This document shows, piece by piece, positions 40,237 to 51,011 of a stretch of DNA of 64,000 nt; within the stretch, counting starts at the first letter, position 1; every line of letters starts with the position of its first letter. Under the pieces are notes generated by a model. It saw nothing but the letters and a program-made list of their open reading frames with translations, was not told the origin of the DNA and ran no database searches. Source of the DNA: Agarophyton chilense (taxonomy: Eukaryota > Rhodophyta > Florideophyceae > Gracilariales > Gracilariaceae); assembly GCA_030374765.1 (NCBI GenBank), contig JARGXX010000068.1, positions 992,001-1,056,000 on the forward strand, given 5' to 3'. Position numbers and translations under genes: made by a program.

Positions 40237-41643
40237 ATGACCGATATTGGTCACTTGGCTGAGAAGCCACCTGTTCCCGCTGAGAGCCAATCGCTTCCCA
40301 CGAAACCGCCACGTGAGCAATGGCAGAAACTCATGCCGCTTGAAAGACTCATGCTTGACGAAAGCATACCAACAAAGCAGGACATCATCACCGTTTGCTT
40401 TACAATTTCGTCTATCATTGCCAGACAAGATTTGAAACGAACTATTTTGCCAAGATTTCTTTCACACCCTCGTTTTTGCAGCACTTTGTCGCAACGAAGA
40501 GGTGTATACGGCTTGCATCATGATCCCACATTCAACGCTGCATCACCTCAAATCATGTCATACCATGTCAACATGGAGCCCGCTATATCTGATTCTTTGC
40601 CTGAAGAGAATCAGTTACATGCGTTCAACGCTTGTCTCAATCATATTATATCTACTGCTTTGGACATGAATCGCCCGCTATGGAAACTGCATGTGTTTCC
40701 GAAATGGTCTCTTAGTTCCGAGACGCGAGCCAAAAGCACAACTATTGTTCTCCGAGTACATCATTCTATTGCCGATGGAATAGGGCTTGTGAAATATTTT
40801 CTCTCACGCGTTATTGACTCAGATGACTCGTCATGCTCACTGCTAACCCCAAAATCAAGATGTCCGCAGCGAAGCTTTTTCCGGGCTTGTCTTGAGACAA
40901 TAGATGACATGAGAAAAATAGCAACAGTTCCATTCTTTGCAGACCCAAAAACAGCTTTCACACAACCCGAGCAGAATATTCTTAATCATTGTGCATTTAT
41001 TCCGCCACGACCTGATATCATTTCTGATTTGAAGCTCGCCGCGAAACGGAGAGATGCCACAATTAACGATGTTCTGATGGCCGCATTTGCAGGCGCTGTA
41101 CGCAAGTATTTCATTGACATGGGCCAGGATGTCAACAAACTTACTAACTTCCATACGGCTATGCCGTTCAACAGGCACGTGTTTGACGAGTTTCAAGAAG
41201 AAGACGTTTCAAACCAACTTGCAATGTTACCTGTGCGGCTTCCCATTCATGTTGAGGCTTCGGAAGAAAGGCTCAAGCTTTGTGTACATGATATGAATCG
41301 ACTGAAGCGAAGCTACCAACCGCAGTTTGCCTTAACGGCAATGGGTTTGGTAGCGGCTTTGCCACCTTTCTTGAGACGTATGACTTGGAAACGTCTCAGC
41401 AAATCTGCTAGTGTTTTGTTTTCGAATGTACCTGGTCCCATGTCTACAGTTCGTGTTGGCGGAATCGAAGTACAAAGCGTGTACATATTTCCGCCAATTG
41501 ATTCGAATACGACGGTGAATATCGCTATGTTCTCATACAATAATGGATTGTTTGTCACCGTCTCTGGAGATGCGAATCGATTGCCGCAGCCGCGAAACTT
41601 AATCGGATATTTTAATGACGAACTCGACACGTACTTGGAGTGA
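40237..41643 (+). CDS. Wax ester synthase / diacylglycerol acyltransferase (WS/DGAT)
   Basis: 468 residues from ATG 40237. The active-site motif HHSIADG (HHxxxDG) is at residues 175-181, NDVLMAAFAGA lies further on and SNVPGP near residue 390, all typical of the bifunctional WS/DGAT family (bacterial AtfA, plant WSD1). These enzymes join acyl-CoA to fatty alcohols or diacylglycerol, making wax esters or storage oil. There is no clear transmembrane segment, though moderately hydrophobic stretches near 355-375 could touch membranes. Substrate choice cannot be read from sequence. Single exon. Confidence 0.85.
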   Translation: MTDIGHLAEKPPVPAESQSLPTKPPREQWQKLMPLERLMLDESIPTKQDIITVCFTISSIIARQDLKRTILPRFLSHPRFCSTLSQRRGVYGLHHDPTFNAASPQIMSYHVNMEPAISDSLPEENQLHAFNACLNHIISTALDMNRPLWKLHVFPKWSLSSETRAKSTTIVLRVHHSIADGIGLVKYFLSRVIDSDDSSCSLLTPKSRCPQRSFFRACLETIDDMRKIATVPFFADPKTAFTQPEQNILNHCAFIPPRPDIISDLKLAAKRRDATINDVLMAAFAGAVRKYFIDMGQDVNKLTNFHTAMPFNRHVFDEFQEEDVSNQLAMLPVRLPIHVEASEERLKLCVHDMNRLKRSYQPQFALTAMGLVAALPPFLRRMTWKRLSKSASVLFSNVPGPMSTVRVGGIEVQSVYIFPPIDSNTTVNIAMFSYNNGLFVTVSGDANRLPQPRNLIGYFNDELDTYLE

Positions 41644-43808
41644 TTGCTCTACACGATCTTGTTTCCTTTTTTTAATGCTTGTCCACTGTGTGGAATAGGG
41701 TCGGGGTAGATATGGCTCTAAACCCAGGATGACCAATCTCCTCTCGAGTTTTTGCTCGTGGCGGCGGTATCCCTATATCCCCCACATGGTGGAGATGAAA
41801 GTAGTTGTCTTCTGCTCCTATCTTCTTAATTGGGCATAGTTGTAAATAATGATGAACGTGTTCCGCAATCACTGCATGATACAAGTGCCAAGCATGGAAG
41901 CAGGTCGCCGGCGGTTTCCATTACCATGTCTGTGAGAACTCATGGTGAAGTGCTTTGTGGACATCGAGCCGACCATCCGTGTGAAGATATCGCGGAGACC
42001 GCGTTGTCCTCAATACAGGAGGAGTAGTTTGGAGAAGAGAACTTGTCAATCATTCGGAGTTCCTCTTGGGGTTTTCGTCGGAGGAATCAAACTTGGGGCT
42101 CACAAAGTCACTTGGTTTACTCTAGTGTTTAACGGGATCCTGTCGATGATATGAGGGTCAGGTGGAGAAAACGTCATCTATGAGTTTCTTTGGCGGTAAC
42201 GTGGTACATATGCAAGCACCTTGACGTGGTGTGCTTATTACCCGACGATATCCAGGGGTTGAATGATAGAGCACTTGTGGGGCGTATCAACATTAATACC
42301 GAGCTCGCAAGTTCAAGTTAGGAATAAACATCACGAGATCCATTTTAAAAACGATCATGCTCCCTGGGCTTCATTCTTCAACAAGCTTGTACTATTCTAT
42401 TCAGATGCGTCGATGATTCCCACTCAACATTGACCATCCGCTTGGTATGAAATCAGGAGAGTTCCACGTTAAAACGGAGTCTATTTCCCATGGAAACCGT
42501 CGGAATTCTGCGTAAACATACGGACTACATCTTCCTCTTCGCTGGACGCTTGGCGCCAGGGAACAAACCTTCTAAACTCTAATGCTGTCAAATCATCATA
42601 ATCAGTGGAATTGGGGGGGTTTGGGTAAAGGGAGGGGAGGGAGGGATGCTGGAATGTAGGCCGGGGAGGATCGCTGCACTGCCATGTCTTCTTCCGGAGT
42701 AATTGATTTCGACTTCTTCTGATGTTGCTCCGGAAGAAACTATAACATTAATCGTCTTTCAAAATAGAAAAGATCTTTCTTTCTTTTTGCGCATCTTTGA
42801 TTCGTTCATCTTCCTTGTGAGTCGTCATCGATTTATCCCTTCGGCGTTCAGTACCACCATAAACAGACTGCTCCTGCATTGCTTTCTTTTCTTCGCATTC
42901 TGAGGAATCGAAAGCAAGATTTCGGGCACTTCACGTACCACCTTTATATTCTTGGTTCTGGACATGTTAAGGGATACCACAAGAAATGAGTCGAAGAAGC
43001 TTTCAATTGAATGGGTCCAAGAAGCTTTCTTGCCTCTCCACTGTTTGACTCTCGCTTGAGCCGTTCTTGTTTTTCCAGTTCCAATCCTTTTCTTGCTGCC
43101 CGTTTTTTTAAGGATTTGGAGATTTCATTAATTTGAAACAAGGTTACGAAATGATGGTTGACGCGATCGTAACTTGACTACGAATAGAAGTGATTACGGC
43201 GTGGAGGGATGATGATCGGAGAAGATAATTTTGTACAGGACTGTGAAGGCTCGGACTCCGTGAAGCTGTGACGAACCATGGCAATCGTAAATTCGGTTTG
43301 TTTCAGGTTTGTCTCTTCTTCTAACCGTTTGGCCTTCGGCTGTTTAAACTCTTGCTTCTTGCTAGTAATCAATTGTTTCAAATTGCGCACGACCCTTACG
43401 TCTCTACGGATGAGACACATGGTCTACCTCATCAGTGATGAATCATCACTATAAGCAGGGAACGAGGTTTGTTAGTGCCGTAAAATGTGCTTGTAAGCTA
43501 ATCTATCGTACGGCGAAATCAACAAGCATTAAATTAAACAACATTTCTTGTTTATAGTTAGTACGCGCTTCAGTAAGTATCAAACCAAGATTACACATCA
43601 TCAACCGAAGATCATGGGTTTCTTGTTTCTACCACATGCGCTTTAGAAACAGAACTGATGTATCCCTCATTCTCATCGACAGTAAACTATGAGTGAGGCT
43701 GGACCGTGGATGCAGAGGTTTAGAGTCCCATCCTAAGCTCCTTGACAACCAGCACCACGGTTTCGATCAGACTGTACAAACTCAGGACCCCGTCGATACC
43801 TGTGTTCT
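41644..43808. other. Intergenic, 2.2 kb
   Basis: No recognisable gene. Two neighbouring minus-strand frames rich in Lys/Glu (43178-43420 and 42944-43141) could be exons of a small coiled-coil protein, but no splice sites or homology back this. A G-rich patch lies at 42613-42650. The two flanking genes converge here. Confidence 0.4.
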
Positions 43809-45764
43809 TCATGGAGATACCGTGGCGGCGCTACTTCTGTGTAGTTGTTCTACGAATTCAGCCCCGGAGCACAATTCGGTAGCACCATAAATGACTGTTT
43901 TCCCATTTGCGACAAACTTCGTCTTCTTCCCATCTTGCACAACTTTTGAACAAACTTGATCCTGGCAATTTTGGAACTCAATATAATTCCCAGGTCCAAC
44001 AATAAATAGTACGGCCTCCTTGCAAGAACGCGTTGCAGCGGGGGGAACAGTACCTTTAGGCGCCTTTGGATCTAACGTCTCGTACTCCTCCAGTATACCA
44101 GCATCTCCCTTCCGATCCATTAATGTCTGCACGATCCGTGCAGCTGCGAATGCCTTATCAGCAGAAATGATCAGCTTGTTGACGTTGCTTGCCACTTGTG
44201 AGAACGTATCTAATACAGAGAGCGCATAACCTCCTCCAATGCTGGTAGAAGCTGTTAATGGGGGTTTTGAAATTGTAGGCACCTTTTTCGTGAACGCTCT
44301 GATGCTCTTAAGGTAGGAATAAGCACGCAAGTCGGAACAACCAGCAATCTCCAGAGCTTCTGTACATTTTTTTAGATCGTCTTCACTCGCATTATCCATA
44401 CAGAGATAGTAGACCAGGAAAAGTCTTAGCTTATCTGTTGGTGTTCCTTTCATGTGCCGAAGCAAGGCCAAGATGCGTTCAACATCGAAAGTATTAGGTC
44501 GCGTTAGCAGTTCTTCTTCTACCTGAAAGAACCCATCGAGACCTCTGTCTTTAATTTGATCCAGAATCGCTGTGGCGATGTTCGTGTGAAGATCGATGGT
44601 GCGTTTCTTCTTTGAGAGCTCGGGAATGCTTGAAATAGCTGCCGCTAATTTGTTCGTGCTTGCTCCCTCTTGTGATGTAGCTGTGGTTGGACTACTTGGT
44701 ACGTCATTAATGGCCCCTGCCGATCGGTTTAGTTCTGCAACTTCTTTTTGATAAGCCTGAAGCGCGTTCTCCACAGCATCGGCGACCATTGGAAACGGGA
44801 GACCAGCATTTTTGACCCAAAAGTTATCGTTTTTATCCAAATCGAAGACTCGTTTCCGAATTTCGCCGGCAGCGTTGTTGTCATCTTTGATGGGAACTGT
44901 GACTCGATTCAATTTCATACCTAGCGTGTCGTGAGCAAGAGCTTGGTAAGTCCAGGTGTGATGTAGCATTATTGAAATGTCAATGCTGCGATCGACGATA
45001 ACCAATAGAGGTCGATCGGCTGGGGCGGCGGCGAAGGACATTGTTTCTGAGAAAATGTTGTTGCTTGAAATAAGATGTTCGCGGATGCGCTGTTCGAGCA
45101 TACGTGCTACATGTAAAGCAGGCCCGCCCCTTTGTGCGCGGATTACCGGCGCCACGCCGAGTGTGACAATCAAACAAAAGAGACGATCAACGATAGATTT
45201 GATTACTGCTTCGACTTCCGAATCGGTAACATTTGAAGCATTTAGTGCAACATAAGACCCGGGAAGATTCAAGTGGAACAAACTATCTTCAAGAGAGAGA
45301 AAAGACGTATACATGTCGTACACGCGCGCTATTCTGCCAGCGAAAGGGCTAGGGTTGGAAACCGTAGCCACCATGCCGGCAAAGCTTTCGAGTAGATCTC
45401 TGGAGATTGAGTCAGTGAAGTTGATCCACAGATTCGAATAATAGCCCTTGGCCGAATCATTAGAGATGCGGGTCATATTCTCTTTCGTCGGCTCGACAAA
45501 ATAAACCGCCGGAACATCAGGAATTGGTTGGCGGGTTGCGTGAAGCATCATGTGAAGCGTCACACCTGCAGCTCGCAAATCAGCCACCTGTAGCAACGGA
45601 GCAATTATATCCCTGCCTGTGGCGTCATAGATTAGAACTTTCCAAACATCGTTATTATCCTCAAGAACATCAGAACCGGCAGAGCACGATGAAAGCATCT
45701 GCAGCAGAGCATCTCGCTGCCGAGTTCGCACGGATAGGTGGGAAAGATGTAATGAAGGATCCAT
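43809..45764 (-). CDS. SLY1: SLY1-type Sec1/Munc18 protein
   Basis: 651 residues from ATG 45764; the frame extends 12 codons further but only with a TTG. The usual length for Sly1 is about 640. Conserved stretches include VWKVLIYDATGRDIIAPLL at the start, RPLLVIVDRSIDISIMLHHT, WTYQALAHDTLGMKLNRV, NDNFWVKNAGLPFP and the C-terminal YGATELCSGAEFVEQL. SM proteins clasp syntaxin-type SNAREs; Sly1 serves ER-Golgi fusion. The NDxFW block and the ending YGATEL...FVEQL favour Sly1 over Vps33, Vps45 or Sec1. Single exon. Confidence 0.88.
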   Translation of the reverse strand: MDPSLHLSHLSVRTRQRDALLQMLSSCSAGSDVLEDNNDVWKVLIYDATGRDIIAPLLQVADLRAAGVTLHMMLHATRQPIPDVPAVYFVEPTKENMTRISNDSAKGYYSNLWINFTDSISRDLLESFAGMVATVSNPSPFAGRIARVYDMYTSFLSLEDSLFHLNLPGSYVALNASNVTDSEVEAVIKSIVDRLFCLIVTLGVAPVIRAQRGGPALHVARMLEQRIREHLISSNNIFSETMSFAAAPADRPLLVIVDRSIDISIMLHHTWTYQALAHDTLGMKLNRVTVPIKDDNNAAGEIRKRVFDLDKNDNFWVKNAGLPFPMVADAVENALQAYQKEVAELNRSAGAINDVPSSPTTATSQEGASTNKLAAAISSIPELSKKKRTIDLHTNIATAILDQIKDRGLDGFFQVEEELLTRPNTFDVERILALLRHMKGTPTDKLRLFLVYYLCMDNASEDDLKKCTEALEIAGCSDLRAYSYLKSIRAFTKKVPTISKPPLTASTSIGGGYALSVLDTFSQVASNVNKLIISADKAFAAARIVQTLMDRKGDAGILEEYETLDPKAPKGTVPPAATRSCKEAVLFIVGPGNYIEFQNCQDQVCSKVVQDGKKTKFVANGKTVIYGATELCSGAEFVEQLHRSSAATVSP

Positions 45765-47225
45765 TCGATGAAGTCGCAGTATCTGTGAAATTGGAATCAA
45801 GAGCTGAAATTTGAGAGGGAAATCAATCTCCTGTTAAAAGTAGAAAACAAAGCGCGGAGCAAAATGCCCATTGAATCTTTCTCCCAGTTCGTCAGTTCGT
45901 ACGAGAGAGATCGGCTAATTGACGGAATTCTAAATCGAAGTCGAAGGTTCATGCGTGTTCACAAGCTTGACACTGCACAAAATATTGTCATCAACATGCG
46001 CTGCAGATAAAGGCGAAACTTTTTATAATTTATCGGCATTAAATTTGGGTCTTTTGGCCTTAAAAAACCGTACTCTTAACATACTTCACATGACAAGTGT
46101 GAGACAAACAGGAGCAATTCCGTTTCTCTTACAAACAGTGGATTGTGAGAACTGGAAAGATATTCCTTGAAACAGATGAAGCATTCGTCGAACGAGGTTT
46201 GAAAGATATTTAGAAAGAATGAAATGCAGCAGATAATATCGTACCATGTTGAAGCCGCACCGAATTGACAGAGAAATCTTAGCAAAGATTTCAGCGAGTT
46301 ATGAGTCAGTGTGAACTCGTGAGCGAGCACTTATTCAGCTGTGCACTCACCGGTGGCTGGTCGCATGAACGTTTTCCGGAACGGAAACGGATATGTAGCG
46401 TGTTATTTCCTTTTATCCGACGTGACAGAGATACGCAGACAATAAAAACCTTCGCGAACTGATGTTGGAGACATCGTTCTTTTCATCACGATGACCGTCG
46501 CGTTCTTGCCTTCTGTGCAAAATGGCCGACAATGCGGAGCGAAGAAGCCTGGACCACATCATCAAAGAACAATAAGAAAGAGTCGAAGACATATTGGTAC
46601 AAATGGAAAAGTTTGAAGCGAGGCTTGAAAGTGTTTCACTGCAGCGAGCGAGAACGTGCAGTCAGCGTTTGAAACTGCGTGTGACATAAAAACTCTATTT
46701 TCGTTGCTCAGTCAACTACGAGAGAAATATAGTACTCTCAGATCCAAGCTTTCGTTTGAAACACCCGAGAACCGTTAGACCATGGAAACTTTCACCGCAA
46801 TGAGACACAGCAAATTGCTAATCCCATCATAGAACAAACTGAACGAGCCACCCACCAAATTTCCACCCTTAACGATGATAATGATCGCATCACGGCACTG
46901 AAAAACACTTCGCCAGGACCGCCTCGGAAGCCAGTTTGATTAACAGCCATCCAAGAAATGTACAAGATGCTACTCCAGGATGGCCAATATCGTTGAGCAT
47001 TCTAAGAGCATCGCAAATGCTTTCTTCCAAAAGGAAGGAAATGTTTGATTGTCATTGGTCTCTCGTGGGCTGGTAAAAAGCGGGATTGTAGCCGTAGTTT
47101 TAGCTATAAAACATTCTTAAGCTGATGTCTTGGTGATGCCAAACGAATCGTCGCTGCCATTTGCTGAGATTGTCTTTCCGGCGTTGAAAGGCATTTTGCC
47201 ACCCCGTTGAAGAAATGGATGTTCA
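45765..47225. other. Intergenic with possible decayed coiled-coil gene
   Basis: From ATG 46523 the plus strand reads MADNAERRSLDHIIKEQ, stop, ERVEDILVQMEKFEARLESV, then in another frame FETACDIKTLFSLLSQLREK. The order and coiled-coil character suggest a broken gene with stops and frameshifts to about 46780. A later stretch near 47060-47209 (VMPNESSLPFAEIVFPALKG) may belong to it. No family was recognised. Unrecognised introns are an alternative. Confidence 0.3.
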
Positions 47226-47930
47226 TCAGTTGTCGTCTTTGTTAACGAAATCAATAACAAATGGGTTAAACGCACTGAAAAACTCTGGAAGAAGCACGCG
47301 CCATTTCAAAGAAACCTCTCCTGCACCAAGCCAGAACTCTTCAGGACGTAGCTCCGATATTTGCTTTGCGACAACAACTGGCATAGGCGTTGACAAACCA
47401 AGTGGAGTGACGCCATTTGGGACATAGCCAGTTACCCCAATGCAATCTTCTCCTAAACGATAGTTAAACGCCTTTAAGCTTGGAGTAGGTAATCCAAGAT
47501 CAGAGAACATGGAGCGAATTGAAGCGCGAAGCTTATCGGAATCAATTTTTGCGAAGTACGGAACAACACAACATAGATAGCGTGATGTTGTTGGATGTGA
47601 AGCATCTGAAGGTCCTTCATGGCGAGTGTTTTCCATGACAATCGACTTCGTGAGATGTGCGATTGCAGGGGCGTTCAAATAGGCACGACGCTTTTCAAGA
47701 GTCCAGCTATAGTATGGATCCGGACATCGCACGAGTCTTATATCCCTGAAGCCTGCAGCCAAAGCAAGAACACGGATATGGTTTGCGAATGGGTCAATTG
47801 CTTCCGGGGGCCCGCTTATCTTGCTTTTCAGAGCAGTCCTTCGATTTCCCTTGTTCTCCCTTTTCTCAAGACTAGCAACACGCGCATCCAAGTCTTTCAG
47901 CGCCTCATCGAAACTTGACCTTCGAGTCAT
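47226..47930 (-). CDS. YbaK/EbsC-type aminoacyl-tRNA deacylase
   Basis: 234 residues. A short N-terminal coiled coil (EALKDLDARVASLEKRE) leads into a YbaK-like domain with YYSWTLEKRRAYLNAPAIA, HLTKSIVMENTRHE, NYRLGEDCIGVTGYVPNGVTP and FWLGAGEVSLKWRV. YbaK-family domains remove wrongly attached amino acids from tRNA in trans. The conserved Lys in TKSIVMEN and the G-V-T-P turn match the family's active-site surroundings. This is the eukaryotic form with its N-terminal extension; the amino acid and tRNA handled cannot be stated. A TTATAA box lies about 55 bp upstream. Confidence 0.75.
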   Translation of the reverse strand: MTRRSSFDEALKDLDARVASLEKRENKGNRRTALKSKISGPPEAIDPFANHIRVLALAAGFRDIRLVRCPDPYYSWTLEKRRAYLNAPAIAHLTKSIVMENTRHEGPSDASHPTTSRYLCCVVPYFAKIDSDKLRASIRSMFSDLGLPTPSLKAFNYRLGEDCIGVTGYVPNGVTPLGLSTPMPVVVAKQISELRPEEFWLGAGEVSLKWRVLLPEFFSAFNPFVIDFVNKDDN

Positions 47931-48360
47931 GGAAACAAACGTAGAATACGGACCGGTTCTTCCTCGCTTGTTTGTTGCTTTGTAAATTATTATAAAGCAC
48001 CCTTTCCTGCTTTGCGGGTCACGATATGTAAAGTCGCCAAGGTGTTCCAGAGCAGTACAGAAGCGAACTCCAACACTTGGATGAAATCTGAGATCATTTT
48101 AAATTTAAAGGAACATTCTTAAGTGGTTTTCAATAAATTAACTCAACCAGCAAACTATTTTAGAGCTTCGCGAAGAACCATGACGCTTCTACATCACCAC
48201 ACACTATCCAAATCCTTTTCCTTTCAGAATATCTTTGGAAGGTGTACATACTTCTCTGTTGGCTGTTTGAAAGTTCTGCGACCAGGCGTTGTGGCGGTGG
48301 TGGTAGATCAAGTTGTGCAGAGCTACGTCGAACATATTTAACGACAGGGGCAACTGCAAC
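47931..48360. promoter_or_regulatory. Divergent promoter region of the YbaK and FIP1 genes
   Basis: 430 bp between two genes that point apart. A/T-rich, with TTATTATAAAGC near 47986-47997 placed well for the minus-strand gene. No second clear TATA was seen for FIP1. Confidence 0.4.
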
Positions 48361-50418
48361 ATGGCAACTGCACCAGACTTGTCTGAAGAAGACCTCGAGC
48401 TGTACGGAGAATCGGTGCCGGAGAGTCCTTCCAATAGGAAAATGGACGAAATCGATTCTGCTGATGGTGAGAAAGATGGACCAAGCAAACCCGACTCACA
48501 GGAACCACCAATGGTTACTGAAGCCCCAAGTACGGGTAGAGGGAAGAGCGCTGTGGCTTCAGAGAAAAGAGGCGAAGAATTAAATGAAAACTCAGAAGCT
48601 ACCGGGGCTATAGATGAACGTCGACTTACTCTTGAAGTGCAACAGGACAAGCAAGGGGATGGTGTACAGATTACGCCATCAAATTCAAAGATAGAAGGTT
48701 CTGAAAAGGAAAATCAAGTGGAAAAGGTGGTTCAGGTTCAGGAGGAGGAAGAAAAGAAGAGCGGGGAAGACGCGCCCCCGTCCAAGACAGCTGACGATGC
48801 TGAAGGTGCTGAAGATGCTGAAGATGCTGAAGGTGCTGAAGATGCTGAAGATGCTGAAGGTGCTGAAGATGCTGAAGATGCTGAAGATGCTGAAGATGAA
48901 GAAGACGAAGAAGACGAAGATGAGAGCGACGATGACGACTTTGACGTCATTGTGAATTGCGATGAAGGGGATGTGGCCAGCAGACCGATGAGCACATCTT
49001 TCGGATCCATTGGAAAAGTTCGTCTGGGAACAAACAAATGGCAACGGCCCGGCTATGTTCCTCCTGAGCGAGTCATCGGAAACGCTACTCAGGGCGCTGC
49101 TCGAGCTGGGGGACTACTTTCGATGTTACCAGCGCCTACAATGCAAGTAGGGAACGCTCAAAAAAGTGTCTACGACCTTGAGATTGGGAAGCTTACCGAG
49201 AAGCCATGGCTGGATGCCAAAGCAGATATGACAGATTACTTCAACTATGGTTTCACAGAAGAAACTTGGAAACTTTACTGCGAACGCCAAAAGCAGATGC
49301 GTCTAGAAGTGAGCATGCTTGCTAAGATTAAAACCGTGGATGGGAATAAGAACCAAGGAGCAAATCCACCTCGCAATGTCAGCCAGAACGCTCCAAAACC
49401 GCCCATTAACAGACCACACGAGAATCGCAACCGCCATGGCGGCCCGGACCAGGCGGGTGGTGGAGCAAACAACAAGCTTCGGCATCAACCTGCAATGCTT
49501 CGCGGGGTGATGGGGCTACCTCCTCCCGGCCCCATGCAACCGATGATGGGAATGCCAAACATGCCAAACATGCCGAACATGCCGAACATGCCGAACATGC
49601 CGAACATGCCAAACATGCCGAACATGCCGAACATGCCGAACATGCGAAACGCTCCCGAGCACATGCCAGGCATGCCACAGAACATGCCACAGTTCCCACC
49701 GTTCAACCCGAAAGACGCAAACAGGAACAGCCGCGGATTCCCTGGGGGTCTACCGGGGTACCCTTTCATGCCTGGAAATCAACCAAACGAAAACATGTTC
49801 CTGTATCCTGGGATGCCTAACTTTGGACCGGTGGGCATGCCCAATGCAATATCGCAACCAGGCATGGGACGAGTTGACCCCAACAATCGAGGTTTCCCGG
49901 GTCAGATGAACTTGACCCCTGGACAGCCACCACAGGACAAAGTAAACAAGATATCTCCTGCCAGACATATGGGGCAAGAAGACGGTCAAAACATGGATGG
50001 AAGGCGCCGCTCTGGACAAGGGCATCAGAATTCTCGGTTTGGCAACGCGCAAGGCGGTCAGTCAAAAGCTCATCAGGGAAGGCACGAGCACGACAGAAGA
50101 CAGCGATGGGGAGAAAATAGGGGACACATGGATCGAAGACAGGATTTCGAAAGACATGGACAAGAAGGCGGGCATGGGCAGGGAAGGAGGGGGTACGATG
50201 ATCGCGGATACGGTGATCGCAATCAAGATAGGAGACGATATAATGACGGCAGAGAGGATGGGTACGACAATAGTAGGCGTCGCGGTGGAAACTACGACGG
50301 TGCTGGAAGGTCTGATCGAAGGGACTTTGACAGGGATCGGGAACGCGGGAGGGACTATCGGAAACGACAGTCGTCGTCGAGAGACTTTGACGATGATAGG
50401 AAACGGGCACGGAGATGA
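48361..50418 (+). CDS. FIP1: FIP1, pre-mRNA polyadenylation factor
   Basis: 685 residues from ATG 48361. The FIP1 motif lies around residues 269-318 with KPWLDAKADMTDYFNYGFTE, almost the family consensus. Before it is a long acidic region made of Ala-Glu-Asp/Gly repeats and a run of Asp/Glu; after it come Asn/Pro-rich stretches, eleven MPN-type triplets and a C-terminus rich in Arg-Asp/Arg-Gly, ending RKRARR. Fip1 tethers poly(A) polymerase to the cleavage and polyadenylation complex in the nucleus; Arg/Asp-rich tails in animal FIP1L1 bind RNA. Most of the length is disordered, as known for the family. Single exon. Confidence 0.9.
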   Translation: MATAPDLSEEDLELYGESVPESPSNRKMDEIDSADGEKDGPSKPDSQEPPMVTEAPSTGRGKSAVASEKRGEELNENSEATGAIDERRLTLEVQQDKQGDGVQITPSNSKIEGSEKENQVEKVVQVQEEEEKKSGEDAPPSKTADDAEGAEDAEDAEGAEDAEDAEGAEDAEDAEDAEDEEDEEDEDESDDDDFDVIVNCDEGDVASRPMSTSFGSIGKVRLGTNKWQRPGYVPPERVIGNATQGAARAGGLLSMLPAPTMQVGNAQKSVYDLEIGKLTEKPWLDAKADMTDYFNYGFTEETWKLYCERQKQMRLEVSMLAKIKTVDGNKNQGANPPRNVSQNAPKPPINRPHENRNRHGGPDQAGGGANNKLRHQPAMLRGVMGLPPPGPMQPMMGMPNMPNMPNMPNMPNMPNMPNMPNMPNMPNMRNAPEHMPGMPQNMPQFPPFNPKDANRNSRGFPGGLPGYPFMPGNQPNENMFLYPGMPNFGPVGMPNAISQPGMGRVDPNNRGFPGQMNLTPGQPPQDKVNKISPARHMGQEDGQNMDGRRRSGQGHQNSRFGNAQGGQSKAHQGRHEHDRRQRWGENRGHMDRRQDFERHGQEGGHGQGRRGYDDRGYGDRNQDRRRYNDGREDGYDNSRRRGGNYDGAGRSDRRDFDRDRERGRDYRKRQSSSRDFDDDRKRARR
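48798..48900. repeat. GCTGAAGAT/GCTGAAGGT tandem repeat in FIP1
   Basis: Nine-base units coding Ala-Glu-Asp or Ala-Glu-Gly, grouped in threes into a 27-bp higher-order unit. They create the acidic stretch before the FIP1 motif. Confidence 0.85.
49552..49650. repeat. Eleven 9-bp units in FIP1 (Met-Pro-Asn repeat)
   Basis: ATGCCAAAC and ATGCCGAAC units, ten encoding MPN and the last one MRN. The near-perfect DNA repeat points to recent slippage or unequal exchange. Confidence 0.9.
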
Positions 50419-51011
50419 GTGCTGTGGGTGACGTACTGGGCGAGGCATGCGCGCGCGGTGGGGCGCGGCTGCGGTGCGCGATTCTCTCGTGCTCGACAAA
50501 GGATCTGCACTCGGTTTAACTACACGAACAATAAGGATAAAAGAATGGGTTCCTAACTCTTTTTTTTCGCGTCTGTGTAGGGCAATGGGCAAAGTTGACG
50601 GAATCGCCGTGCTGCAGTGTTGGTAACTTTTTGAGCAAGTTGTAGTTGCATAGTACAGCGACTTGTGGCCGCATAGCTCGACGCGGCAGCGGTATAAGTG
50701 TTACAGAATGACGCGTTGAGGGTGGGCGTGTGTGGGCGTGTGTTTGAAAGAGGTAAACACAACTCTATCTACTGACAAATAGTACGTAGCTCAAGTGCAT
50801 GAAACAAAGGACACGAAAGTTGAATGCAATCTGCGTAGTACACAATATGAGTACAACAAAGGTGAGGAACTCAGCATGTAAACACAGCATGTAGCGCTCG
50901 ATAGCGTGTAGCGCAAAACAAAACGAGATGAGGAGCAGAACAGTAAAGAAATGGACAAGAAAAGTAAAAGAAAGTGGCAGCACGAACAAGGACGAGTCAA
51001 AGGCTAAACGG
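50419..51011. other. Intergenic between convergent FIP1 and UBC6
   Basis: Holds the 3' ends of both genes. AATAAG at 50528-50533 could serve FIP1 polyadenylation; no certain signal was seen. No coding frame is supported. Confidence 0.45.

Noticed and set aside
48685-49044. Minus-strand frames of Phe/Ser repeats opposite FIP1
   Set aside because: They mirror the acidic tandem repeat on the other strand and have no independent support.
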